The notes under the pieces: model-generated
Told to the model about the DNA's origin: nothing
Database searches by the model: none
Seen by the model: the letters and a program-made list of their open reading frames with translations, nothing else
Made by a program: the position numbers and the translations under genes
Shown: positions 21,601 through 31,784 of the stretch, piece after piece
How the letters are laid out: the number at the start of each line of letters is the position of its first letter
How positions within the stretch are numbered: the first letter of the stretch is position 1
Assembly (NCBI GenBank): GCA_900095095.1
Contig: FMBT01000515.1
Span: 1-64,000 of the forward strand
Direction: 5' to 3'
DNA length: 64,000 nucleotides
Origin: Fragilariopsis cylindrus CCMP1102
Taxonomy: Eukaryota; Bacillariophyta; Bacillariophyceae; Bacillariales; Bacillariaceae

Positions 21601-22780
21601 TCCCTGGTGGTTCATCATCACTTGAATAAAGTAATTTTGAATGATATCATTTTTATCTCACAAATTCTCCAGTGGACTTTGGTTTTTGGAATGTTAAACA
21701 ACTTTGAATAATAAGATAAACAACTTCTTTTTAGGTTCTAGAACCAGTATGGTGCACAGAAATACCAACCAATCTTCCATCTTATACCCATAGGGGATGA
21801 ACCAAGGGTAACAATCCCTCATTCCTACCTTATTCTTGCCTCCAGAACACAAACATTGCATTTTGGCCAACATGTCATATTTCCATGCCCAAAAGTACCA
21901 TTCAGAAATAGGCTACCACAACATCAAAAAAAGGACTTGGACCATGCTTTGAACACCCAGATATCTTTCATACATGCACACCAACAATACTTGGAACATT
22001 AGCCATATTGGTGGTGTAGTGGGGTGGGGAACAATAGAATAGACATAAAATGGCCCACAAATATTTGAGATGCTACAGTGCCCATACCAGGTATGCTGAG
22101 TCCCAATTCATAAAGGTTTTCGACTATACCATTGCTTTAGGTAACTATGCATATATTTTGGGTGTCACAAGTCAAAATCCACTGCTATTAAAACACACAA
22201 TTTCTTTAAGTGCCAAGTGTGCGTGTAATCAAGGCCATGATGCACCATCAATACAGACCTAATAACCTTGAAGGATTATATGAAGCTCAACATTATACCT
22301 ATGGGTATAAGGTCCAAGTATTGCTTAGGGCAGTAGGGAGGTTAGGAAGGTGTCAGGGTGTGCTAAGCCCCCAAATGGGTCATTTAGGCCATAAAACAGG
22401 TTTCCCCCCTTTAGTGCCCACATTAGCATGGTCCTGCCCATAGCTCGCCAAGTTTATATTCCATTTTGTGTATATGATCAATCCCATGTGCTTACTTTTG
22501 GACAATTCATCCCTTTGAGTGTGTACTAGGTCACATACCCCACAAAATGGACCATTTTCCCATGTCCTAGGCTGTATCACACCCTATACCACCTTCCAGT
22601 GCGAAGAACACATACCTAGCGCCCCAAAGTCCAGTCCAGGTATCCACCCTATGCATACCATCTGATTGGGACTTTATACATGCTAGGAAGGGTTAGAATG
22701 CCAGAAAGTGGAGTGGTACAGGTAGCAAGTACCCCTGGACATGGTTTAGTATTTTCGCGTTATTTGAAATGAGAACTAAA
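21601..22780. other. Non-coding DNA attached to the 190-bp repeats
   Basis: This stretch appears more GC-rich and rich in words such as TTTAGGCC, CCCACAAAATGG and AATGGGTCATTTAGGCC. Similar words (GGCCTAAATGGCCCATTTTT) occur near 56695, next to the other copy of the repeat family, so both probably belong to the same unclassified element. Open stretches at 22050..22443 show no domain. Confidence 0.45.
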
Positions 22781-23160
22781 TAAGTACAAGTTACTGGATC
22801 CGTTGATTTATCATTGTTTCTTAGAACTGTCAACATTCTTTGGGTATTGTGCTTCGGCACATCGACATCACATACTGTAATACGGGAGGCGCACTGTGAA
22901 AGTAGTTTTTCGCCAAAAAAGTAACCGCGGCGCCAACTCTTCCAACGAAATATAAATTCATAGTAAAAAAAATTATCGCACAAAACCGAAAACCCAGCAC
23001 TAACGTTAATGAGGGGTAATAATTTATACATTTATACCCCTGGCACATTCCTCAACGGACTCATTTTATTTTATTTTTTACAATACCGTTTTACAACAAA
23101 TCGCTATCTATAATAGAACCCTTATTACAAGATAGAGGAAGTACCACGAGAATACTATTT

Positions 23161-23165
<5 letters not shown>

Positions 23166-23193
<28 letters not shown>
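23166..23193. repeat. (GA)n microsatellite
   Basis: About fourteen GA units lie directly before the HA gene copy, inside the stretch absent from the 19-kb copy. It is a simple length-variable repeat. Confidence 0.9.
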
Positions 23194-23196
<3 letters not shown>

Positions 23197-23229
23197 AAGT
23201 TTCGAAAGGTTTGGGAAGATCTTGCAGGC

Positions 23230-23256
23230 ATGGATCGTATTATTAAGACGACACCA

Positions 23257-23345
<89 letters not shown>

Positions 23346-24156
23346 ATCGTCATCATCAACATCGAGGAAGAACAATGTAGTAAAGAAGCAATCGTTGACG
23401 ACAATGACGCCATTATATGATAATGATAATACTTCACCAGCTGCTGTATCTGTAGAGGTATGTGATCGTCATCATCGTCATCGTGAATGTGGTAGTTCTG
23501 GGTTCCTTCGTGAACGTGTTGGTGCTGGTAGTAGTGATATGGACATCGAAGATTCCAAAAAGAATCTAAATTGTAAAAATATTCGTCGCGGAAGAACTAT
23601 CGAGCCTTCCAAAGAAGAAATATCTCGAACAAGAAATAAAAAAGGTTTGCTCGGATGGTACAAGATGTGCAATGAGTTGAAAATATATTTGAAAAAGCAT
23701 GGTCATTGTAACGTACCTCAGAAAGACACAAAATCCAAACAACTTGGATCAGTAAGTAAAATGAAGCTGTGAATTTTAAATCATTATTCTTAAGTCAACA
23801 CAATACTTTCGCTTACCTCCTTTTTGTTATTTTAGTGGGTTAAGTATCAACGACAAGAGATGAAAAATTTTGAATCAGAATTTGGATTAAAGACATCAAT
23901 GACCAGTGAGAAGATAGAGCATTTAGAAGATATGGGTTTCCAGTGGAGCGTGAAAAAGGAATGTGAGGATACAATGTGGAATCAGCGATATGAGGAGTTA
24001 TTATATTTCAAGGAAAAGCATGGTCACTGCCGCGTACCTCAAAGAACATCTGGAAAGCTTGGGTTATGGGTGAGGAGTATGAGATCGACAGCACGACGTC
24101 CTACGTGTAATGAAAAGATTGAGAAGCTTAAGGCAGTCGGTTTATTCGATTCTTGA
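23230..24156 (+). CDS. HA-domain protein with poly-Ser run (open copy)
   Basis: Exons 23230..23751 and 23836..24156 (84-bp intron, GTAAGT..TTTTAG, phase 0) give 280 residues. A poly-Ser tract of about 35 residues lies near the N-terminus, then a low-complexity part. The conserved part is IEDSKKNLNCKNIRRGR, WYKMCNELKIYLKKHGHCNVP, SKQLGS, WVKYQRQEMKNF, IEHLEDMGFQWS, RYEELLYFKEKHGHCRVP, LGLWVRSMRSTA and IEKLKAVGLF: two HA repeats, each W..Y.EL..Y..KHGHC.VP, L..WV, and I..L...GF. HA repeats are small helical units assumed to bind nucleic acid. The frame stays open upstream of the ATG through KVWEDLAG, the tail word of the GTPase, so the true start may be further 5'. The 19-kb copy is decayed and this one looks intact. 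Confidence 0.75.
23252..23350 (+). repeat. Hexanucleotide TCGTCA run encoding poly-Ser
   Basis: About 16 near-perfect TCGTCA units code only serine in the HA reading frame; on the other strand they would code poly-Asp or Met/Thr. The run is absent from the decayed copy at 19.1 kb, so it expanded after the duplication or was lost there. Confidence 0.85.
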
Positions 24157-24707
24157 GAAGCAACACGTGATGACTATGTAAGGCCACATTCAAGCTCGCT
24201 ATATTCTGGAATGTTATACGTAAACTATAAACAAGCAAGCGTGCGATGAGTTTTTGATCAAGAATATATGTGTGTGTGTTTTCTTGGACTACTACTACGA
24301 CAGTGTATTTTTGTATCCCCAGTTTAGAACATATGAGCTTTGTCGGCATCATTCTCATCGTCCTCGTTCATCAACCGGTATCTTCTTAATAACAGCACTA
24401 CCACGTTGCAATTAGACAGTTCGCAAGTGTAACAAGAAAGAAATATACGATTGGAGAATATAGGAATAGAAGAATCGAAATATATAATTGAAATATGTTG
24501 TACAGTAGTCCTAAAGAGAAATCAGTTTAAGTTTAGGTCTTTCGTTTATAAGTTACTTTATTTTTGTAGGATGTTGTTATTCGAAAATATTATATCCATA
24601 TAGTCGTTTTTTACCGATGAAAAGGGATGGGTTTCAGAACGGAACGATGCTTGCTTCTGCGCCAACCCTAATTAATTCCAATCCATTACTGTGATAAATA
24701 AATAAAA
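24157..24707. other. Intergenic 3' region between converging genes
   Basis: From about 24420 the sequence is shared with the 3' flank of the 19-kb copy. Short ATATGTGTGTGTG and TACTACTACGACAG words are present. No gene recognised. Confidence 0.4.
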
Positions 24708-26012
24708 TTATAATTGATAATTATACATCGTATTATTCAAAAAAAAATCAGTATGGAGTTTTAAAAAACCAAATTCTACACCACCACCAGCATTTTGATA
24801 ATTTGCTTCTTTGGAAAATATGACATATCCATTATCATGTAACTTGAAAAAAAAATTACGTGCATTTGGCAATGGTGCATTATGTGTTTCTACTAATATT
24901 TGTCGTATATCAACAACAGTTGTATCAATCCATTGAGTATAGGTGGTCCATTCACACCATTCACAATCAATTTTAAATATATCAATTGTACGATTGGTAT
25001 GTCCTAAAACATCCATTGTTTGTTGTAATGTCTTGTATGTTTGTGGATGACGGTTCGATTGTTCGATTGTACCTAACCCCCACGAATGAAATGTTGATAT
25101 ACCATTTAAGGATTCATTAAAATGTCCATTTCGTTTATTATAGGTTTCCATATCAAATGTATGTATTTCACAGGAATTTTTTGTGACATCTTTAATACCC
25201 TGTTCAAATTCTGATTTACCATTAGAACCAAATGAATATATTAAACATTCTGATTTTGATTTACTACTCTTACTATCGTTACTATCGTTACTACTCTTAC
25301 TACTACTCTTGTCAACATTATCATTACTACTAATTAATCGATGTAAATCACAAACCCATTTCGGACCATCTGCTTGACTGGTTGATGGTACACGTCTCAT
25401 CATTGGACAATGAAATTCAATTTGAAAATTTTCACCATTCCACCAATTGGAATATTTTCATTGATTCTTTGTATTACGTTTATCATTCATGGTATTGGAA
25501 TATTGTTGTAATACGATTGGATCATTATAATGTGGATTGACTTTAGTACTATCACTAGTAGTTGTACTTTTTGTATAATAATTTGGAAATGATTCATAAT
25601 GAATATTTTGTAATATCTTCCATTGTTTCGATGGTATATCATCAAAGAAACCAAATGATTGTGTTCTTGCTAATTCATAATCATCATAATCATAATCACT
25701 ATTACTGCTACTGCTACTGATACTGCTACTGCTACGTGTAATAGGTGGTGAATTAAAAGACAATGACTCTAAATCATTCGACGAATAAGATTGTAATCCT
25801 TGACCACATACAACTGCAGTAGATGTAGATGTAGAGGATGATTTCAAAGTAATAATTGTAATTACTTGAATTATTAATAGAAGAATAAATGCAATTTTCA
25901 TCTTGAAAATCATATTATTACTGTTCTTGCCATTTTTGTTGTTGTCGTCGTTACCTCTTCTATTACTTTTAGTAGTAGTAGTACCTCCTCCTTTATTGTT
26001 CAAGCGAGACAT
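24708..26012 (-). CDS. Membrane-anchored methyltransferase-like protein (Methyltransf_22 type) with one in-frame TGA
   Basis: One frame runs from the ATG at 26012 to the stop at 24708, 434 codons, with a single TGA at 25458..25460 (codon 185). A basic N-terminus precedes a membrane segment (IAFILLLIIQVITIITL), giving a type II topology. A Ser-rich stem follows. The catalytic part has KWVCDLHRL, CLIYSFGSNGKSEFEQG, CEIHTFD, FHSWGLG, IDIFKIDCEWCEW, QILVETHN and GYVIFSKEANYQN. These are the signatures of METTL24/FkbM-like proteins (SLGSNG, KIDxExxEW, LVExH), probably SAM-dependent and possibly acting on glycans in the Golgi; the substrate is unknown. The flanking words across the TGA (KNQ-x-KYSNWWNGENFQ) look coding, so the TGA is either a disabling mutation, a base error or read through. 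Confidence 0.7.
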
Positions 26013-26407
26013 GATAAATAATTGATACTGTAAGTAAATAGTACTTACTAGTACTACGGTAGTACTGTAAAAGATAGAGATAGAGCGTTATGTTTCTCTT
26101 TGATCTTGGTCGTTCAAGTTTGTTGTCTTTTAAAAGCTACTGTAGCTTGTTTCACAATGTTTCACAAGAGCGATCTTAAAAGGATGGATTGTAAACAAAC
26201 GATTTTTTTAGAATGAATTCAATAAAGGGAATACGGTATTCGGTTCGCATGTTTTAGTACTGTACGTATGCGCCGTTATCTCTCGTTGTCTCTAAACAAG
26301 CTTGTTTCACAAGATATAATTCGCGTCGTAATAAATTCAAAAATAACTAGTACTTTTAACTAGTACACAATAATATAACTCAGTGGCAAGTTAATTATGA
26401 GGAACAT
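26013..26407. other. Intergenic between a divergent start and a gene end
   Basis: AT-rich, with short TAGTACT/ACTAGTAC words typical of the intergenic DNA in this window (26035-26065, 26345-26365). No gene or RNA recognised. It holds the promoter of the methyltransferase-like gene. Confidence 0.4.
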
Positions 26408-27364
26408 TCAGCAATTACAATCACGTTCAGCCTTAGCACACGCAACTTTACAAGAGAAGATGGCGCTGGGATATGCAAAAACGTCTGCTAAGCAATCGGC
26501 ATCGCATTCAGATTTCACTGCAACACAAGCAGATTTACAAGAACATTCAGCAATACCAACACGTTCAGCCTTAGCACATGCAACTTTACAATGGAAGATG
26601 GCGGTGGGATATGCAAAAACGTCTGCTAAGCAATCGGCATCGCATTCAGATTTCACTGCAACACAAGCAGATTTACAACCTTCCTCCGTTGCAGAATCGG
26701 TAGCGTCGTCAATGAAGATAGAGCAAGTGACAAACTTTGCTTTATTACCATTGGTGAACAAGCTTTCAATGGATAAAACATCATCTTGATTTGGAGACTG
26801 TTCAATGTCGTAACTGATTCCACCACCAACCATCATTGGATTTGAAAAGATAGCGACCAAGGGTGTGGCAAGGGCCATATCTTCATCATCACTGGAAATA
26901 AATGTGATAGCAGCATTTGGAGGTCCTTTTGGGAAGGAACGTGGAAAACGGAGAATAAAGTCAGAGGTAGACAATTCCTCCTCATCTCTAAACGGAAAAT
27001 CAGCAAACTGAAAGGTGTCACTGATATCATCAGTAACCAGCTTGGCTTTGCCATCTCCAGTCAATGTGAGTTCACAGTTCATTCCTGTTTGAACAAATAA
27101 AAACTTCTTTTTTGAAGCTTCACTTTCACAGGCAGATTTTCCAGCTATGGCTTGGCCACATACCTCTCCAAGTGCACTGTCATCCTTGTCATTGTTGCCT
27201 ACAATCTGTTCAACCAACGTTGTCAACGCATCAATCTTTTCTTCAAGTCTTTTTACACGCTTGTCGGCACCTTTGTCACCTTTGTTTGCCTTCAAAGTAC
27301 GACCAACAACTGTAGAAGGAGAAAGTAGCATAGCTGCAACAAATACACTGTTCTTAAAAAGCAT
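26408..27364 (-). CDS. Secreted protein with a coiled coil and two nearly identical Cys repeats
   Basis: The protein has 318 residues. A signal peptide (MLFKNSVFVAAMLLSPSTVVG) probably cleaves after VVG. A short heptad-like region follows (VKRLEEKIDALTTLVEQIV). The middle (~65-225) has a pair of Cys and looks globular (FLFVQTGMNCELTLTGDGKA, DFILRFPRSFP, AAITFISSDDEDMALATPL). The C-terminus carries two tandem copies of a 46-residue repeat with eight-Cys spacing (CKSACVAVKSECDADC, ADVFAYP, FHCKVACAKAE). The copies differ by only a few residues, so the duplication is recent. Cys are even in number and could form disulfides in the secretory pathway or cell wall. Family unknown; similar secreted Cys-rich proteins are common in diatoms. 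Confidence 0.75.
   Translation of the reverse strand: MLFKNSVFVAAMLLSPSTVVGRTLKANKGDKGADKRVKRLEEKIDALTTLVEQIVGNNDKDDSALGEVCGQAIAGKSACESEASKKKFLFVQTGMNCELTLTGDGKAKLVTDDISDTFQFADFPFRDEEELSTSDFILRFPRSFPKGPPNAAITFISSDDEDMALATPLVAIFSNPMMVGGGISYDIEQSPNQDDVLSIESLFTNGNKAKFVTCSIFIDDATDSATEEGCKSACVAVKSECDADCLADVFAYPTAIFHCKVACAKAERVGIAECSCKSACVAVKSECDADCLADVFAYPSAIFSCKVACAKAERDCNC
26423..26698 (-). repeat. Two 138-bp tandem repeats inside the Cys-repeat gene
   Basis: Units 26423..26560 and 26561..26698 are nearly identical (ACGTTCAGCCTTAGCACA, GGATATGCAAAAACGTCTGC and so on). The 138-bp period equals 46 codons, so the coding frame is kept. Confidence 0.9.
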
Positions 27365-27670
27365 CTTGAGAGATTTTTTTCTTGAGAATTTAAATAGTAG
27401 AAAATTGAAGTGTTTCAGAGTTTGTCTTTCTATTTTTGTGAGTACAATAATAACTTAATTCGTTCCTATTTTGTCAAATAGAGAGTACCGATATGTAAAT
27501 CTGCTGTTGCTATCACGCTTCTTATCCCCGTGGACAGTGGCGATGCACGGAGAAATTACGTTTGCTAGCCAGTAAAGTCGTACATGGTATGCATTAAAAG
27601 GCCTAGATAGTGATGCAATCTTTGGTCAAGCTAAGACAAAATCGTTAGAGTGAATGCGGATTAAATAAAA

Positions 27671-27940
27671 TGCGCCGCGTTCTAAAACTCGCGTCGCAAA
27701 ACATCGACGTCGTCGTGATCCTGTAGTCATCATTGACCTATCATTCACATTATGTCATGAATAGTTTTCAGTGTAGTATATTGGTATGGTATGTTGTGCC
27801 ATGATATGCTTTGTAGTAATTACTATCCACTGCTACTGTAAATAAGCCGCGTTCTACAACTCGCGCAAAACATCGACGTCGTGACATTAAATACGCCGCG
27901 TTCTAAACATCGCGTCGCAAAACATCGACGTCGTCGTGGT
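27671..27940. repeat. Three interspersed ~48-bp GC-rich repeats
   Basis: GCCGCGTTCTAAA.CTCGCG..GCAAAACATCGACGTCG occurs at about 27673-27716, 27846-27881 and 27894-27937. They are conspicuous CpG-rich islets in AT-rich DNA. The core ACATCGACGTCGTCGTG contains the palindrome CGACGTCG. Confidence 0.75.
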
Positions 27941-28154
27941 AGTGAATTGTAGCTAGTGAAAAGTATGCTAGTACTGTACGTATTTGGTATACTGTCTCTA
28001 AAAACAAGCGAATCCGTGCACTTTTACGTAAGACTGTACTGTACTGTGAGCGTGAAAAGTATACTAAAAGTATACTATCGCGCACAACAGTGTATTCTTA
28101 ATACAGTGCTAAATCAGTGCACAGTGCTAATCAGAGAAAAAGCTAGAAAAAGCA

Positions 28155-28187
28155 CTGTAAAAATACAAGTCGAATTTATTTTTACAG
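28155..28187. repeat. Perfect 11-bp inverted repeat
   Basis: CTGTAAAAATA and TATTTTTACAG are separated by 11 bases. It could be a short stem-loop or the trace of a tiny inverted-repeat element. The words CACTGTAAAAA recur at 28209. Confidence 0.6.
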
Positions 28188-29310
28188 CGCAATCCTCCAG
28201 TGAAAAACCACTGTAAAAAGCCTGCTGTAAAAAATAACAAGTTGAAATAATAAATATCAAAAACAACCACAACCACAACCACAACCACATACAGTACACA
28301 ATCACAGCAAGTAAGATAATATCATATGTAACTGTGAGTACTACTTGTAGTAGTACCACACAGTACTGTAGTACTGTAGCTAGTAAGCAAATACACACCT
28401 TAGCAGTAGCATATCTATCTATGCAGGTATAGTAAGCTTGGCACACCTTAGCAACCCCGCAACAACAAGTACAATATCGAATATAACTGTATGTACTAGT
28501 ACTAGTACAGTTGAAACAACCCAGGACGGATTGACCGTTGACTCCTCAGTCTTTCTAAGACTGGGATGAGCGGCCCTGCAGCTTTTAATTAATAAGTTAT
28601 GTATATATTGAAACTACCCAACAACAACAGCAACTATAATGGTTAAAGATTTTGAATCTTAATGGGACATTTTTTGGATAGGATGCATACGCTAGTACTG
28701 TCAATGTATAGTGTTCTCCCTCCGTATATTTCTGGACCTAGGTATGCGCAGCTACTTTTTTTCTTCAGTTAGGATGCATACGCAAGCACTGCAAAATATG
28801 TAGTGTTTCTCTCAGTATTTTCCAAAGATGAAGTGTAGCTAGCAAAGTGTAGATAGTGCAGAATAGATATATAACTTGTAATTTGAAAGCTGCTGCATTG
28901 CTCCTCCCCGCCTTAAAAAGGCAGAGGAGTCAACAGCCAAACTGCCTATTAGTGCAGTGTAGCTAGTGAAGTGTAGCGACAGTACTTCAAAGTGTAGTGG
29001 CAGTGTAGTTTAGCTAGTGTAGTTCAGCTAGTTGAGTAAGTGCAGCTGCAGTAGCTATAGTAGCTACAGTACTTCAAAGTAGTACAGTTTAGCTAGTGAA
29101 GTTAAGCTAGTGTAGTTTAGCTGGTGTAATCTACTGTAGCTAGCGCACAGCACTGTAGCTACTGTAGCTACTGTAGCTAAGCGCGCTGCAGAGTATAGCG
29201 GTGAAAATTTTGAATTTTGTGCAGCGCGATGAAATTTTTGAATTTTGTGCGCTGACTGACAATTTTTTCTCTAAGTAATTAATAGTACTGGAGATTAACC
29301 AGTAAGTGCC

Positions 29311-29838
29311 TGAAAAGTATCCTAGGGGCTGTTCAAATATGTATACTTTTCACTGAGTACAACCCAGTACAAATAAATTACAGTACAATTAGTATGGGAA
29401 AGTACACACTGGTACTTTTGAAAAGTATGCTTATTTGGTATACTTTCTCTAAAAACAAGCGAATCGCGTATACTTTTACGTAAGACTGAAAAGTATCCTA
29501 GGGGCTGTTCAAATATGTATACTTTTCACTGAGTACAACCCAGTACAAATAAATTACAGTACAATTAGTATGGGAAAGTACACACTGGTACTTTTGAAAA
29601 GTATGCTTATTTGGTATACTTTCTCTAAAAACAAGCGAATCGCGTATACTTTTACGTAAGACTGAAAAGTATCCTAGGGGCTGTTCAAATATGTATACTT
29701 TTCACTGAGTACAACCCAGTACAAATAAATTACAGTACAATTAGTATGGGAAAGTACACACTGGTACTTTTGAAAAGTATGCTTATTTGGTATACTTTCT
29801 CTAAAAACAAGCGAATCGCGTATACTTTTACGTAAGAC
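29311..29838. repeat. Three exact or nearly exact 176-bp tandem repeats
   Basis: Units start at 29311, 29487 and 29663 with TGAAAAGTATCCTAGGGGCT and run through GAGTACAACCCAGTACAAAT and AAACAAGCGAATCGCGTATA to TTTACGTAAGAC. I saw no differences between units, so the amplification is young. A diverged partial copy with GTAT..TCTCTAAAAACAAGCGAATC lies at about 27960-28035. No coding potential. Confidence 0.9.
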
Positions 29839-30332
29839 TGTAATGTACTCTTATAATTTATTTTTACTTCATGTGAAAATACTTTATCTTTAATGATGAT
29901 CAGGTGAACTTCTACTGTACGGACGCAACAAATCAATTCGGTTCGCAACAAAAAAGAACACATTGAACATCGATCCAGGACTTGAAAAACCTTTATAATC
30001 AACAAAAATCCACCTCCCCCAGATAGGCCATCAAAATCAAGTCAAATGATAGACAGTACACTACAGTACAGGAAGATGCATATACAAGTACAAGTAAGTG
30101 CAGTTAGAATGATGCAGGACTGTAGAAGGTCTTCTAGCTAGTTGGAGTACGTAACACTGTATTTATTTTTAGTTTTGTTTTGTTTTCTTTTCTTTCTTTT
30201 CTTCCTTATTCGATAATTTTACTATTGTATAACTTATCGATAACATTATTTAGTTAACAACAAACGAACTAACTAACTAGCTAACTAGCTGTTGTTCATT
30301 CGTTCATTCGTAGGTATCTTACACTTATTTGA

Positions 30333-31784
30333 TCACTCACCACCACGAAGATTATTATTCTTTTCTTTTTCTTTTTGTTCTTTTTTATGTTTGGTAATAA
30401 AATCATTTTCCCATTTTTTAAATAATGTTCTTTGATAATAAGAATGTAAATTAGCATCACGATCCCATTGATGTGCCACTGGACTTAATGTACCATCCCA
30501 ATTATAGACAGCATGTGTTTGATTATTATAAAATCCCCATTCGGAAAAAGTTTTGGTACGTAATGCACCTAAATTATTTATTATACCTTTCCCTTGTTCC
30601 CACACCACCAGTTTCGAGATAGTATCAAAACTATTTGTTAATTTACCAGAATAATATAAATAATTATGGAATCCTTGATCGGCACCAGTCATCTTTATAT
30701 CCGTTTCATCCCATTCATTAATTAATGCACGTAAGTAGGTTTCTATTGCGATTTGTTCTCCCATGGTTGAACCACTACAGATCGTGGGTTTGTTCGACAT
30801 GGCTTTTAATACTTCCGTGCCATAACTTCGTAATATCCAATTTCTATTTTTTGTCGATTTACCAATAGCGGTGACATCAGAATTTTCACCAAAGAAATAT
30901 AGTAGTCCATTTTGATTTCTTGGTAAATTATCGAAAGGATTACTTTGAAAGAAGGAATCTCTGGCATCAATTAACATAATCCATGAATTTGGTTTATATT
31001 GTTGTGACCAGATCCAATACCATTCATACCGTAATGTGGCCACGACACGACCAATTCTTGGATCTTTTAACTTCTCAGTAACTTCTCCTGTAATTGGATC
31101 CTTATATCCATACACATTATTTAATTGACACATTTGAAATATATCCATCGATCCTCTTTTCATGATTCGACGACTGGGTGTAATAGCATCGGATTCATAA
31201 CAATCAAGTTGATGGATATAGACAATTAAATTGGATTGTTGTTTTAAATAATCTAATACGTACGGTGCTAATAAATCATATTCCGATGTGGCTAAGACAA
31301 TATCACCATCATATCCAGTTGCACGTAATGTTTCAATAAAACACATATAATAAGCTAGTCCATACCCTTCGGCGTAGGCCATCACCACATCGGCATCAGG
31401 ACGATGTTTTCCAATTTCGGGTGTGACAATAATTTCAACGTTCGGATCATTAAAGGGATAAGTTGGTTTTGGAAATTTCGATGGTGAATTCACTTGTATA
31501 CCTTTGGATATTTCAAATAATGACGACGATGATTTACTCATTGCATTATTGATTGGTTTCCAATTCTCATTATTATCATTATCTTTATTTTTATTTTTAT
31601 TTGCATTAACAAAGACATTATCATTGGGGTTGGTAGTCAAAGATAACAATAATGCCAACATCATCGTCATCAATGATAATTGTGATACCATACTACTACT
31701 ACTATATCGTCGTCGTTGTCGTCGTCGTCGTCGTGGTAGTGCGATACTGCTACCACTACCACCCATCGTCGTCGTCATCGTCAT
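30333..31784 (-). CDS. Glycosyltransferase-like type II membrane protein
   Basis: The protein has 483 residues. A basic cytosolic start (RRRRRQRRR) precedes a membrane anchor (MTMMLALLLSL), then an Asn/Lys-rich stem. The luminal domain (~100-460) has ADVVMAYAEGYGLAYYMCF, LRATGYDGDIVLAT, WSQQYKPNSWIMLIDARDSFF with a DxxD/DARD core, ICSGSTMG, MTGADQGFHNYLYY, and SPVAHQWDRD. The layout (anchor and stem, sugar-nucleotide-like Asp motif, then SGSxxG and DQGFHN blocks) fits GT-A-fold enzymes of the plant and algal type; the exact family and donor are not clear. It would act in the Golgi. Two or more upstream in-frame Met codons exist and the first is used. It is uninterrupted and intronless. Confidence 0.65.
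   Translation of the reverse strand: MTMTTTMGGSGSSIALPRRRRRQRRRYSSSSMVSQLSLMTMMLALLLSLTTNPNDNVFVNANKNKNKDNDNNENWKPINNAMSKSSSSLFEISKGIQVNSPSKFPKPTYPFNDPNVEIIVTPEIGKHRPDADVVMAYAEGYGLAYYMCFIETLRATGYDGDIVLATSEYDLLAPYVLDYLKQQSNLIVYIHQLDCYESDAITPSRRIMKRGSMDIFQMCQLNNVYGYKDPITGEVTEKLKDPRIGRVVATLRYEWYWIWSQQYKPNSWIMLIDARDSFFQSNPFDNLPRNQNGLLYFFGENSDVTAIGKSTKNRNWILRSYGTEVLKAMSNKPTICSGSTMGEQIAIETYLRALINEWDETDIKMTGADQGFHNYLYYSGKLTNSFDTISKLVVWEQGKGIINNLGALRTKTFSEWGFYNNQTHAVYNWDGTLSPVAHQWDRDANLHSYYQRTLFKKWENDFITKHKKEQKEKEKNNNLRGGE

Larger units (their letters stand above)
22783..24710. repeat. Second copy of a duplicated GTPase-tail plus HA-gene block
   Basis: The block matches 19025..20175. TTACTGGATCCGTTGATTTA..TTTCTTAGAACTG at 22791 matches the GTPase tail at 19032. 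About 350 bp of unrelated DNA follows, then AAAGGTTTGGGAAGATCT at 23202 rejoins the match. The HA exons, their intron and part of the 3' flank follow in the same order. The extra 350 bp and the (GA)n and TCGTCA runs are present only in this copy. Confidence 0.8.
27365..30332. other. Three-kilobase repeat-rich interval without genes
   Basis: It holds the repeats listed separately, plus CAACCA runs (28265-28290), numerous TAGCTAGTG/AGTGTAG words (28840-29170), two related ~80-bp stretches starting AGGATGCATACGC (28680, 28771) and a hairpin CAGTCTT-TCT-AAGACTG at about 28549. The open stretches here (for example 28114..28446 minus and 29730..30005 minus) are repeats read as protein and are not called. 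Confidence 0.5.

Noticed and set aside
22840-22900. GTGCTTCGGCACATCG resembles the 5' hairpin of U6 snRNA
   Set aside because: Only the short hairpin matches; the ACAGAGA and following U6 regions are absent.
23091-23375. Poly-Asp protein on the minus strand
   Set aside because: It is the antisense reading of the TCGTCA run in the HA gene, which has conserved domains on the plus strand.
27671-29838. CRISPR-like array from the repeated units
   Set aside because: Repeats are long, lack uniform spacers, and the window is eukaryotic.
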